From JABDJX01 sp039942715 (lineage in GTDB: Bacteria; Pseudomonadota; Alphaproteobacteria; Rhodobacterales; Rhodobacteraceae): DNA of 64,000 nt. The stretch covers positions 434,001-498,000 of the forward strand of contig JBDVBY010000001.1 of the NCBI GenBank assembly GCA_039942715.1, given 5' to 3'. The notes under the pieces are model-generated. The model saw only the letters and a list, made by a program, of their open reading frames with translations. It did not search any database and was not told the origin of the DNA. Shown here in pieces: positions 16,578-23,759 of the stretch (position 1 is its first letter; the number at the start of each line of letters is the position of its first letter). Position numbers and translations under genes: made by a program.

Positions 16578-17410
16578 AGCGACACCCCTTTGCGACCTGC
16601 CAAATCGGTAAAATACTGCCACGCCACGCGCCCCGAACGCGAGCCACGCGTGGCTTGCCATTCAATCGCTTCGGCATAAAGCGTTTCCTCGTCGATCTCG
16701 ACACCATGCGCCGTGCAATAACCGCGGATCATCTCAAGATACTCATCCTGCGTGCAGGGATGGAACCCAAGCCAGAGGCCAAAGCGATCCGACAGCGACA
16801 CCTTTTCTTCCACGGCTTCGCTGGGATTAATCGCCGAAGAGCGCTCGTTTTCGATCATATCGCGCGGCATCAGATGGCGGCGATTTGACGTTGCATAGAA
16901 CAGCACATTGTCAGGGCGCCCTTCGATACCGCCATCAAGCACGGCCTTGAGCGACTTGTAATGTTCATCATCGTGGCTGAACGACAGGTCATCGCAAAAC
17001 AGCAAGAAGCGTGCATCGCTGTCGCGCAACAGGTTCAGCAGCCGCGCAACAGAAGGCAGGTCTTCGCGCTGTATCTCGACGATCTTGATCGACTGGCCCT
17101 GCTTCAAAACCTCGGCGTGGATCGCTTTGACAAGGCTCGATTTGCCCATGCCACGCGATCCCCATAGCAGCGCATTATTGGCGGGCATGCCGCGCGCGAA
17201 CTGCAACGTGTTTTCCAACAGCGTGTCGCGCGAACGGTCAATCCCAACCAGCAAGCCAACGTCGATCCGGTTCACCTTTGCCACGGGATCCAGTCGATCC
17301 GGGCTTGTGTGCCAAACAAAGGCGTCAGCAGCTTCAAAATCAGGCGCTGCCAAAGGGGCTGGCGACATCCTCTCTAGCGCTGCCGCAATCCGCTCCATCG
17401 GATCGCTCAC
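16574..17410 (-). CDS. AAA-type ATP-binding protein (DUF815 family)
   Basis: Cytoplasmic P-loop ATPase of unknown role. Walker A is GSRGMGKSSLVKAI (about residues 83-96) and Walker B ends in FLLFCDDLSF (about 135-144). A sensor-like YATSNRRHLMPRDM follows. The length of 278 residues and the order of motifs match the DUF815 family, widespread in proteobacteria. It overlaps tatC upstream and the cytochrome gene downstream by 4 bases each, so it is translationally coupled to the Tat operon. That coupling is all the context says about its job. Confidence 0.88.
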   Translation of the reverse strand: MSDPMERIAAALERMSPAPLAAPDFEAADAFVWHTSPDRLDPVAKVNRIDVGLLVGIDRSRDTLLENTLQFARGMPANNALLWGSRGMGKSSLVKAIHAEVLKQGQSIKIVEIQREDLPSVARLLNLLRDSDARFLLFCDDLSFSHDDEHYKSLKAVLDGGIEGRPDNVLFYATSNRRHLMPRDMIENERSSAINPSEAVEEKVSLSDRFGLWLGFHPCTQDEYLEMIRGYCTAHGVEIDEETLYAEAIEWQATRGSRSGRVAWQYFTDLAGRKGVSL

Positions 17411-18351
17411 GGCTTATCTTCTTCGGGCTCTAGCCCTTCGTCTTCGTCGTCAAATTCGGAGTAAAGATCTTCGTCTTCGCCCAACACACCCTCTTCGCGC
17501 AATTGTTGAACCTTTTTGTTTTCGACCAGTTTCACGAGGAAAATCGACACCTCGTAAAGACCATAAACAGCCGTGAACAAGATCAACTGCGTGATCGGAT
17601 CGGGCGGAGTGACCAAAGCGGCGAGCACAAGAATACCAACAACGGCGTATTTGCGCACGTTTGACAGACCGCGTGCAGAGACCAAGCCCGCCTTGCCCAT
17701 CAGCGTGAGCAGCACGGGCAGTTGGAAGCAAAGCCCAAAGGCCATGATGAATTTCAGCGTAATATCGAGGCTTTCGTTCACTTTACCAAAGAAGGTGATT
17801 TTGATGCCTTCGTCCGTTTCGGGAACGATTGCCGCGTCATTAGGCAGATCAGCCGCCGTTGTGCTGAGCAGGTTAGCGAAGATCGAGCTAACATCAGCAA
17901 ATCCAAGGAAGAACGACATCGCAAGTGGGACAACGATGAAATGCGCGAAGGATGCGCCAAGAAAGAACATCACTGGGGACGCAAAGATGAACGGCAAAAA
18001 AGCGTTCTTTTCGGTGCGATAAAGCCCCGGTGCTACAAAGCGCCAAAGCTGGAAGGCGATGACCGGAAAGGCGATCGCAAAGCCAAACACCATCGAGATG
18101 CGGAACAGCGTGAACAGGTATTCTTGCGGCGAAGTGAACTGAAGCGTTGGCGACGGGTCACCAAGCTCGCGCAAGGTCGCTTCAATCGGGCCGAGTAAAA
18201 ACTGTAAAATCGGCTCGGCTACGGTAAACGCCAATACGATGCCCACCACCAAAGCCAGTACAGAACGGATTAACCGCGTGCGCAGCTCGGCCAGATGTTC
18301 GATCAGTGGCGCGGCGCTGTCTTCGATCTCTTCGGGGGCGGCCTCGCTCAT
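17407..18351 (-). CDS. tatC: twin-arginine translocase subunit TatC
   Basis: Inner-membrane receptor for twin-arginine signal peptides. Six membrane helices are predicted. Family marks include LIEHLAELRTRLIRSV near the N-terminus, FRISMVFGFAIAFPVIAFQLWRF shortened here to its end FAIAFPVIAFQLWRFVAPGL, and FGLCFQLPVLLTLMGKAGL. The acidic C-terminal tail is longer than in E. coli, bringing the protein to 314 residues. It overlaps tatB and the downstream ATPase gene by 4 bases each. Likely clients in this window are the Liv-type binding protein (50567-51835) and the tiny protein at 23493-23657. Confidence 0.97.
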   Translation of the reverse strand: MSEAAPEEIEDSAAPLIEHLAELRTRLIRSVLALVVGIVLAFTVAEPILQFLLGPIEATLRELGDPSPTLQFTSPQEYLFTLFRISMVFGFAIAFPVIAFQLWRFVAPGLYRTEKNAFLPFIFASPVMFFLGASFAHFIVVPLAMSFFLGFADVSSIFANLLSTTAADLPNDAAIVPETDEGIKITFFGKVNESLDITLKFIMAFGLCFQLPVLLTLMGKAGLVSARGLSNVRKYAVVGILVLAALVTPPDPITQLILFTAVYGLYEVSIFLVKLVENKKVQQLREEGVLGEDEDLYSEFDDEDEGLEPEEDKP

Positions 18352-18830
18352 GCCTTGTCCTCAGGCTTGGCGTCTTCCGCTGCTTTTGCGGCCTCTTCCG
18401 CCGCGCGATTCTCAGCCGTTTTCTTTGCCGAGTATTCGTGGATTTTCTTGGCTGCCTCGGCGCGCTCTTCGCTTAAAGCTGGCTTGTCACCATCCTCGGC
18501 GGCCGCCGCCGCAGCAGCACCTTTGCCCTTGCCGTAATCCTTGGACACAGACGTCGGGTCCCAATCGTCGAACTTCTTGGCCGCCTCATTGAGCTTGCTC
18601 AGCCCCATGTTAGAGGGGTTCGTCGCACCCTTCATCATGTCGCCCGCTTCTTTAATGCCGGCCTCATCCGCTGCATCGTCCATCGCGCGTTGGAAATCAC
18701 GCGCCATGCGCTTCACTTTGCCCGTGAAACGGCCAAGTGTGCGGAACATGCCCGGCAAATCCTTTGGCCCCACGACGATCAACGCCACAACGCCAATGAT
18801 CAGAAGTTCACCCCAACCAAGGTCAAACAT
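18348..18830 (-). CDS. tatB: twin-arginine translocase subunit TatB
   Basis: Partner of TatC in the Tat receptor complex. It has one N-terminal membrane helix beginning MFDLGWGELLIIGVVALIVV, followed by the hinge GPKDLPGMFRTLGRF and an amphipathic helix. The remaining part is charged and alanine-rich, including a run of seven alanines, and is probably disordered. The length of 160 residues is normal. Its 3' end overlaps tatC by 4 bases, and 25 bases separate it from tatA upstream. Confidence 0.96.
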   Translation of the reverse strand: MFDLGWGELLIIGVVALIVVGPKDLPGMFRTLGRFTGKVKRMARDFQRAMDDAADEAGIKEAGDMMKGATNPSNMGLSKLNEAAKKFDDWDPTSVSKDYGKGKGAAAAAAAEDGDKPALSEERAEAAKKIHEYSAKKTAENRAAEEAAKAAEDAKPEDKA

Positions 18831-18855
18831 GGATCAAATGTCCTGTGAAAAGGGC

Positions 18856-19071
18856 TTACGCTTTGTCTTTTTCATCTTCGGGCGTCACATCGCGCGCCAC
18901 TTCAGCTGAGCCATCTTCAAGCTCGTTCTTGCTGTCATCCACGCCCTTCTTAAAGGCAGTGATGCCTTTGCCAACTTCGCCCATCAGCGACGAAATCTTG
19001 CCGCGTCCAAACAGAACCAAAACCACAACGGCGATCAGCAGAAGGCCCGGAAGGCCAATATTGTTCAACAT
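18856..19071 (-). CDS. tatA: twin-arginine translocase subunit TatA
   Basis: Pore-forming subunit of the Tat translocase, 71 residues. A short N-terminal membrane helix (LPGLLLIAVVVLVLFGRGKI) runs into the conserved FGRGKISSLMGEVGKGITAFKKG hinge and amphipathic helix (only its first part is quoted here: FGRGKISSLMGEVG). The tail is acidic. It is the first gene of the minus-strand Tat operon; the 204-base gap upstream to the divergent gene at 19276 must hold its promoter. Confidence 0.96.
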   Translation of the reverse strand: MLNNIGLPGLLLIAVVVLVLFGRGKISSLMGEVGKGITAFKKGVDDSKNELEDGSAEVARDVTPEDEKDKA

Positions 19072-19188
19072 GGGATATCCTTATCCATGACCAGTGTTGC
19101 GTCTTATGTAAGTGCCCGCGCCCCCTTCGAAAAGCACCAACTGCACACCAGCCGCGATAAACCCCTGATTTTGCGGGTGCATAAACAC

Positions 19189-19210
19189 AACTGACAGGTT
19201 ATTGTCAGTT
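19189..19210. promoter_or_regulatory. perfect inverted repeat, likely operator of the adjacent WYL regulator
   Basis: AACTGACA and TGTCAGTT form a perfect 8-base inverted repeat with a 6-base spacer, 66 bases upstream of the gene at 19276. The arrangement fits autoregulation by the YafY/WYL regulator encoded at 19609-20295. The sequence shows the dyad directly; the binding partner is inference. Confidence 0.65.
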
Positions 19211-19275
19211 GGAGTATCGTAAGCCTTGGGCCTGAACGGGTCGAATCAACGGCTCTCCAACCAAGGACACTGAAA

Positions 19276-19605
19276 ATGAACACCCAAATGCCCGCAGATG
19301 CCCCACAGCACGTAATGGAAATCGTTTCGTTTCGCCTCAACCCCGACGCTGATCCAAGCGCTTTTGAGGCCGCCGCCCGTGCCATCGACACGCTTTTGCA
19401 CAAACGCGGCACCGTGGCGTCGCGCTCGCTCGTCGTCGATGAAGAGGGCCTGTGGACCGACATCGTCGAATGGACCTCAATGGAGGAAGCCAAGGCTGCC
19501 GCCGAGGAATTGGTCAAAGATCCGCTGTTTGCGCCGCTTGGCGCGATGATCGACGACAAAACCATTTCAATGCGCCACGCCCCAATCCAGCATCAGATGG
19601 AGTAA
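19276..19605 (+). CDS. small dimeric alpha/beta-barrel-like protein
   Basis: A 109-residue cytoplasmic protein that looks like a ferredoxin-like (dimeric alpha-beta barrel) domain related to antibiotic-biosynthesis monooxygenases. The pattern is a strand (VMEIVSFRLNPDADPSAFEA), a helix, a strand (TVASRSLVVDEEGLWTDIVE) and a helix (MEEAKAAAEELVKDPLFAPL). Enzymatic activity is not evident. It lies 3 bases before the WYL regulator gene and behind the AACTGACA dyad, so the pair is probably one operon controlled by that regulator. Its substrate or ligand is unknown. Confidence 0.75.
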   Translation: MNTQMPADAPQHVMEIVSFRLNPDADPSAFEAAARAIDTLLHKRGTVASRSLVVDEEGLWTDIVEWTSMEEAKAAAEELVKDPLFAPLGAMIDDKTISMRHAPIQHQME

Positions 19606-19608
19606 CCC

Positions 19609-20295
19609 TTGCGCCGCACCGACCGCCTTTTCGAACTGATCCAGCTCCTGCGCGACGGGCAATTGCACCGTGGCCGCGACTTGGCTGAAACGTTGGAGGT
19701 CTCGCTGCGAACGCTTTACCGCGACATGGACACGCTGATCGCTTCGGGCATCCCGGTAGAGGGTGAGCGGGGGTTGGGCTATATGATGACCGCCCCCATC
19801 ACCCTGCCCCCGCTGAACCTGACACTTGAAGAGCTTGAAGCGCTTCACCTTGGCTTGGCGGTCGTCACCAAAGCCACCGATCCAGAGATGCAAAAGGCCG
19901 CCACCAGCCTAAGCGCCAAAATCGACGCCGTCCTGCCCGAGGATCGCTCCGCTCCTGCCTCCGGCTGGGGGTTCGCCGTCTACCCGTTTGAAGAGGCTGC
20001 GCGCGGTTTCATGCACATGGCCCCGTTGCGCGCCGCCATCCGCTCGCGCCGCAAAGTCGAGATCACCTACAAATCGCGCGACGAAACCGAAACAAACCGC
20101 ACCATCCGCCCGCTTCAAATGGAATACTGGGGCCGCGTGTGGACCCTCACTGCGTGGTGCGAAGCCCGCCAAGCTTTCCGCGTCTTCCGCGTTGATCGCA
20201 TAGCCACGCTCGACGTGAGTTTCGACAGCTTCGAAGAAGAAGCTGGCAAAACGTTGGCCGACTACTTCGCCAGCCTCGAAAAACCAGACGCCTAA
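19609..20295 (+). CDS. YafY-family HTH/WYL transcriptional regulator
   Basis: Transcription factor with an N-terminal HTH_11 domain (RRTDRLFELIQLLRDGQLHR, then RDLAETLEVSLRTLYRDMDTL) and a WYL effector domain from about residue 130 (KVEITYKSRDETETNRTIRP, ending near the LTAWCEARQAFRVFRVDRI segment). The length of 228 residues matches the YafY group. The start is a TTG with GGAG 6 bases upstream; no ATG lies at a suitable place. It is coupled to the small protein upstream, and the perfect dyad at 19189 is its most likely binding site. WYL domains usually sense small ligands or nucleic-acid signals. Confidence 0.9.
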   Translation: MRRTDRLFELIQLLRDGQLHRGRDLAETLEVSLRTLYRDMDTLIASGIPVEGERGLGYMMTAPITLPPLNLTLEELEALHLGLAVVTKATDPEMQKAATSLSAKIDAVLPEDRSAPASGWGFAVYPFEEAARGFMHMAPLRAAIRSRRKVEITYKSRDETETNRTIRPLQMEYWGRVWTLTAWCEARQAFRVFRVDRIATLDVSFDSFEEEAGKTLADYFASLEKPDA

Positions 20296-20354
20296 GCCCT
20301 TTTCCTCCCCCCATTCCCCCGCTAAACGTCCCCCCAAGCAAAGGACGATGAGCC

Positions 20355-23300
20355 ATGGAAAAGACATTCAACGCCGCCGAAGCAGAAGCCCGCATTTACA
20401 AAGCGTGGGAAGAGGCAGGCGCTTTCAAAGCCGGTGCCAATGCAAGCTCGGACGAAACCTTCTCCATCATGATCCCGCCGCCCAATGTGACCGGCGTCCT
20501 TCACATGGGCCACGCGTTCAACAACACGCTGCAAGACATCCTGACCCGCTGGCACCGGATGCAAGGGCACGACACGCTCTGGCAACCCGGTCAGGATCAT
20601 GCAGGCATCGCCACGCAAATGGTCGTTGAGCGCGAGTTGGCCAAAGACGGCAGCAACGCCACCCGCCGCGACATGGGACGCGAAGCATTCACGGCCAAGG
20701 TCTGGGAGTGGAAAAAGCAATCCGGCGGCACCATCATCGACCAGCTCAAGCGCATCGGCGCAAGCTGCGACTGGTCCCGCAACGCTTTCACCATGTCCGG
20801 CGCGCCAAACGCTCCGGAAGGCGAAGAGGGCAACTTCCACGACGCCGTCATCAAGGTTTTCGTCAAAATGTACGAAGACGGGCTGATCTATCGCGGCAAG
20901 CGCCTCGTGAACTGGGACCCGCACTTTGAAACCGCCATCTCTGATCTCGAGGTCGAAAACATCGACGTCGACGGCTTTATGTGGAACTTCAAATACCCGC
21001 TCGCCGATGGTCAAACCTACGAATACGTCGAGAAAGACGAAGACGGCAACGTCACCCTGCGCGAGACCCGTGATTATATCTCTATCGCCACAACGCGCCC
21101 CGAAACCATGCTCGGCGATGGCGCGGTTGCCGTCCACCCGTCAGATGAGCGTTACGCGCCAATCGTCGGAAAGCTCTGTGAAATTCCCGTTGGGCCAAAA
21201 GAGCATCGCCGCCTGATCCCGATCATCACCGATGAGTACCCCGACCCCGATTTCGGCTCGGGCGCGGTCAAAATCACCGGCGCGCATGACTTCAACGACT
21301 ACCAAGTCGCCAAGCGCGGCGGCATCCCAATGTATCGCCTGATGGACACTAAAGGTGCGATGCGCGACGACGGCGCGCCTTACGCAGAAATGGCCGCCAC
21401 CGCGATGGCTGTTGCCAAAGGTGAAAAGACGCTAAGCGAGGCTGAAGCCGACACCATCAACCTGATCCCGGATGAGTTGCGCGGACTAGACCGCTTTGAC
21501 GCCCGCAAACTGGTGGTCGAGCAAATCACCAATGAAGGTCTTGCCGTCACCATCCCGAACCCGGCCTACGAAGCCGCATTCGAAGCCGAAGGCGATCAAA
21601 CCGTCGAGCCGGAAACGATCCCATACGTCGAAGCCAAAAAGATCATGCAGCCCTTCGGCGACCGCTCAAAGGTTGTCATCGAGCCAATGCTCACCGACCA
21701 ATGGTTCGTCGACACCGACAAAATCGTCGGCCCCGCGCTGGGGGCTGTGCGGAACGGCACCACCGAGATCCTGCCCGAGCAGCACAAGAAGGTCTACTTC
21801 AACTGGCTGGAAAACATCGAACCCTGGTGCATCTCGCGCCAACTCTGGTGGGGCCACCAGATCCCGGTTTGGTATGGGCCGGGTCTAGGAGCGCCAGATG
21901 CCAAAGGGCAAAAAACCACAGCAATGATCTGCGCGGCTTCTTTCGAAGAAGCTGCTGAAAAAGTGAAAAATGAATTTGGGTTTTCCGAGGTCACCGAATA
22001 CTCGAGCACCTACGGCGATCCGAATTTCGTGAACTCCATGGATGCTCAAATGAGCAATGCCAGTGGGCACCCCGGCAAAGCCTTCCTCTACCGCGACCCC
22101 GACGTCCTCGACACCTGGTTCTCCTCCGGCCTCTGGCCCATCGGCACGCTCGGCTGGCCCGAAGAAACCGAAGAGCTGAAGAAATACTTCCCCACCTCCG
22201 TCCTGATCACCGGGTTCGATATCATCTTCTTCTGGGTCGCCCGCATGATGATGATGCAATACGCCACCGTGAACGACCGGCCGTTCGACACCGTCTATGT
22301 CCACGCACTGGTGCGCGACGAGAAGGGCAAGAAAATGTCGAAGTCCCTCGGCAACGTCATGGACCCGCTCGACATCATCGACGAGTTCGGCGCCGATGCC
22401 ATGCGCTTCACCCTTACCTCGATGGCCGCCATGGGCCGCGATCTGAAACTCAGCACGCAGCGCATCCAAGGTTACCGAAACTTTACCACCAAGCTCTGGA
22501 ACGCCGCGCGTTTCGCAGAGATGAACGGGGCGCTCGGGGGCACCGACGTAATACCGACGTTACACCGACGTGATACCGACGCGGCACATACGGTCAATAA
22601 ATGGATTGTCGGAGAGGTCGCAAAGACGCGTATCGCCGTCGATAAAGCATTGGAAAAATTCCGCTTCAACGACGCCGCCTCCACGCTTTACGCCTTCACC
22701 TACACCTATTGCGATTGGTATCTGGAGTTCTCAAAACCGCTGTTTGACACCGTCAAAGCAGACGAAACGCGCCAGACAATGGCATGGGCCTTGGATCAAC
22801 TTTTGATCATGATGCACCCCGTTATGCCCTTCATAACAGAGGAAATCTGGGCCTTGGGCGGCAAACGTGACGAGATGCTCGTCACCACCAACTGGCCCAC
22901 CTATGGCACTGAATTGATTGACGAAGCTGCCACAGCCGAACTCAACTGGGTCCGCGATCTGATCGAGAAAACCCGCTCGATCCGCGGCGAAATGAACGTG
23001 CCGAAAAAGCAAAAAGCCCCGCTGCTCAAAGTCTCGCTAGACGAAAGCGGCGAGCAAGCCTGGGCCAACAACGAAGCCATCATCCTGCGCGACCGCGAAG
23101 CCGGCATCGAAAGCCTGCAAACCGTTGAAGCAGCACCAAAAGGGGCGGCGACAATCGCCGTCGCCGGAGGCACTTTCGCTCTTCCACTCGAAGGCCTCAT
23201 CGACGTCGACGCCGAAAAAGCCCGCCTCGAAAAGTCCGCGCAAAAACTACAAAAAGACATCAACGGACTACAAGGTCGCCTCAAGAACCCAAAGTTCATA

Positions 23301-23408
23301 GAAAGCGCTCCAGAGGACGTGATCGCCGAGACCAAAGAGCTCGCAGAGCAAAAGCAAGAAGAGGCAACCCGCTTGCAAACCGCGCTGGATCTGCTTGCAG
23401 ATCTTTAG
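20355..23408 (+). CDS. valS: valyl-tRNA synthetase
   Basis: Class I aminoacyl-tRNA synthetase charging tRNA-Val, 1017 residues. The ATP-binding HIGH motif appears as PPNVTGVLHMGHAF (about residues 38-51). The second class signature GKKMSKSLGN lies near residue 660. The editing domain is in between, the helical anticodon-binding domain follows, and a C-terminal coiled coil (DAEKARLEKSAQKLQKDING) closes the protein. An oddity is a 40-base stretch at 22542-22581 made of 11-base direct repeats, translated as TDVIPTLHRRDTDA, just after the catalytic core. The gene ends 1 base before a dispersed palindromic repeat that may serve as terminator. Confidence 0.98.
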   Translation: MEKTFNAAEAEARIYKAWEEAGAFKAGANASSDETFSIMIPPPNVTGVLHMGHAFNNTLQDILTRWHRMQGHDTLWQPGQDHAGIATQMVVERELAKDGSNATRRDMGREAFTAKVWEWKKQSGGTIIDQLKRIGASCDWSRNAFTMSGAPNAPEGEEGNFHDAVIKVFVKMYEDGLIYRGKRLVNWDPHFETAISDLEVENIDVDGFMWNFKYPLADGQTYEYVEKDEDGNVTLRETRDYISIATTRPETMLGDGAVAVHPSDERYAPIVGKLCEIPVGPKEHRRLIPIITDEYPDPDFGSGAVKITGAHDFNDYQVAKRGGIPMYRLMDTKGAMRDDGAPYAEMAATAMAVAKGEKTLSEAEADTINLIPDELRGLDRFDARKLVVEQITNEGLAVTIPNPAYEAAFEAEGDQTVEPETIPYVEAKKIMQPFGDRSKVVIEPMLTDQWFVDTDKIVGPALGAVRNGTTEILPEQHKKVYFNWLENIEPWCISRQLWWGHQIPVWYGPGLGAPDAKGQKTTAMICAASFEEAAEKVKNEFGFSEVTEYSSTYGDPNFVNSMDAQMSNASGHPGKAFLYRDPDVLDTWFSSGLWPIGTLGWPEETEELKKYFPTSVLITGFDIIFFWVARMMMMQYATVNDRPFDTVYVHALVRDEKGKKMSKSLGNVMDPLDIIDEFGADAMRFTLTSMAAMGRDLKLSTQRIQGYRNFTTKLWNAARFAEMNGALGGTDVIPTLHRRDTDAAHTVNKWIVGEVAKTRIAVDKALEKFRFNDAASTLYAFTYTYCDWYLEFSKPLFDTVKADETRQTMAWALDQLLIMMHPVMPFITEEIWALGGKRDEMLVTTNWPTYGTELIDEAATAELNWVRDLIEKTRSIRGEMNVPKKQKAPLLKVSLDESGEQAWANNEAIILRDREAGIESLQTVEAAPKGAATIAVAGGTFALPLEGLIDVDAEKARLEKSAQKLQKDINGLQGRLKNPKFIESAPEDVIAETKELAEQKQEEATRLQTALDLLADL
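22542..22581 (+). repeat. 11-base direct repeats inside valS
   Basis: Three full units (ACCGACGTAAT, ACCGACGTTAC, ACCGACGTGAT) and a partial fourth (ACCGACG) follow each other without gaps. The 11-base period is one helical turn and is not a multiple of three, so the protein reads a non-repeating peptide. It probably arose by local duplication in the linker between catalytic and anticodon-binding domains. Confidence 0.85.
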
Positions 23409-23457
23409 TTTTCATCGGTTCAAAAATATGCCGGGGGTCTGGGGGCAGAGCCCCCAG
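23409..23457. repeat. dispersed intergenic palindromic repeat, copy 2
   Basis: Same head as the copies at 4157 and 50476 (TTTCATCGGTTCAAAAATAT then GCCGGGGGT), followed by an 8-base stem CTGGGGGC / GCCCCCAG with loop AGA. The stem differs in sequence from the other copies but keeps pairing. It begins right after the valS stop codon. Confidence 0.85.
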
Positions 23458-23492
23458 TTGATCGGCGCATCGCAGATGCGGCGAAGGTGAAC

Positions 23493-23657
23493 CTATCTTA
23501 CAACCCGATCAATCGCGCGCATCGCGCCAATTGATTTATCGTAAACCAGCGTCAGGATGCGTCGTCCGCTCGGCGCGCTTGCGATCCTGGGCATTCCCTT
23601 GACCACGCTCGCCGAAGCGGCGGCGATCAAAAAACCGCGTCTGTTTAGATTGGCCAT
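23493..23657 (-). CDS. 54-residue protein with twin-arginine signal
   Basis: A small protein that starts MANLNRRGFLIAAASASVV, a textbook Tat signal with the RRGFL core, and continues to a short mature part ending RRILTLVYDKSIGAMRAIDR. ATG 23657 has GAGAGGG 7 bases upstream on the minus strand, and the stop is at 23493-23495. After removal of the signal only about 30 residues would remain in the periplasm, so the signal may also serve as a membrane anchor. It follows the D,D-carboxypeptidase gene on the same strand after 102 bases. From memory, similar tiny Tat proteins with a YDK...MRAI tail occur in Rhodobacteraceae, but none has a function known to me. Confidence 0.6.
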   Translation of the reverse strand: MANLNRRGFLIAAASASVVKGMPRIASAPSGRRILTLVYDKSIGAMRAIDRVVR

Positions 23658-23759
23658 ACCTGCCCTCTCGTTTCACACCCGATACATGGGCACCAAACAA
23701 AGAGCGATCAAGATGAGCTCCATCCAACGCACTGAATACGCTCATAATTTTCATCGCGC

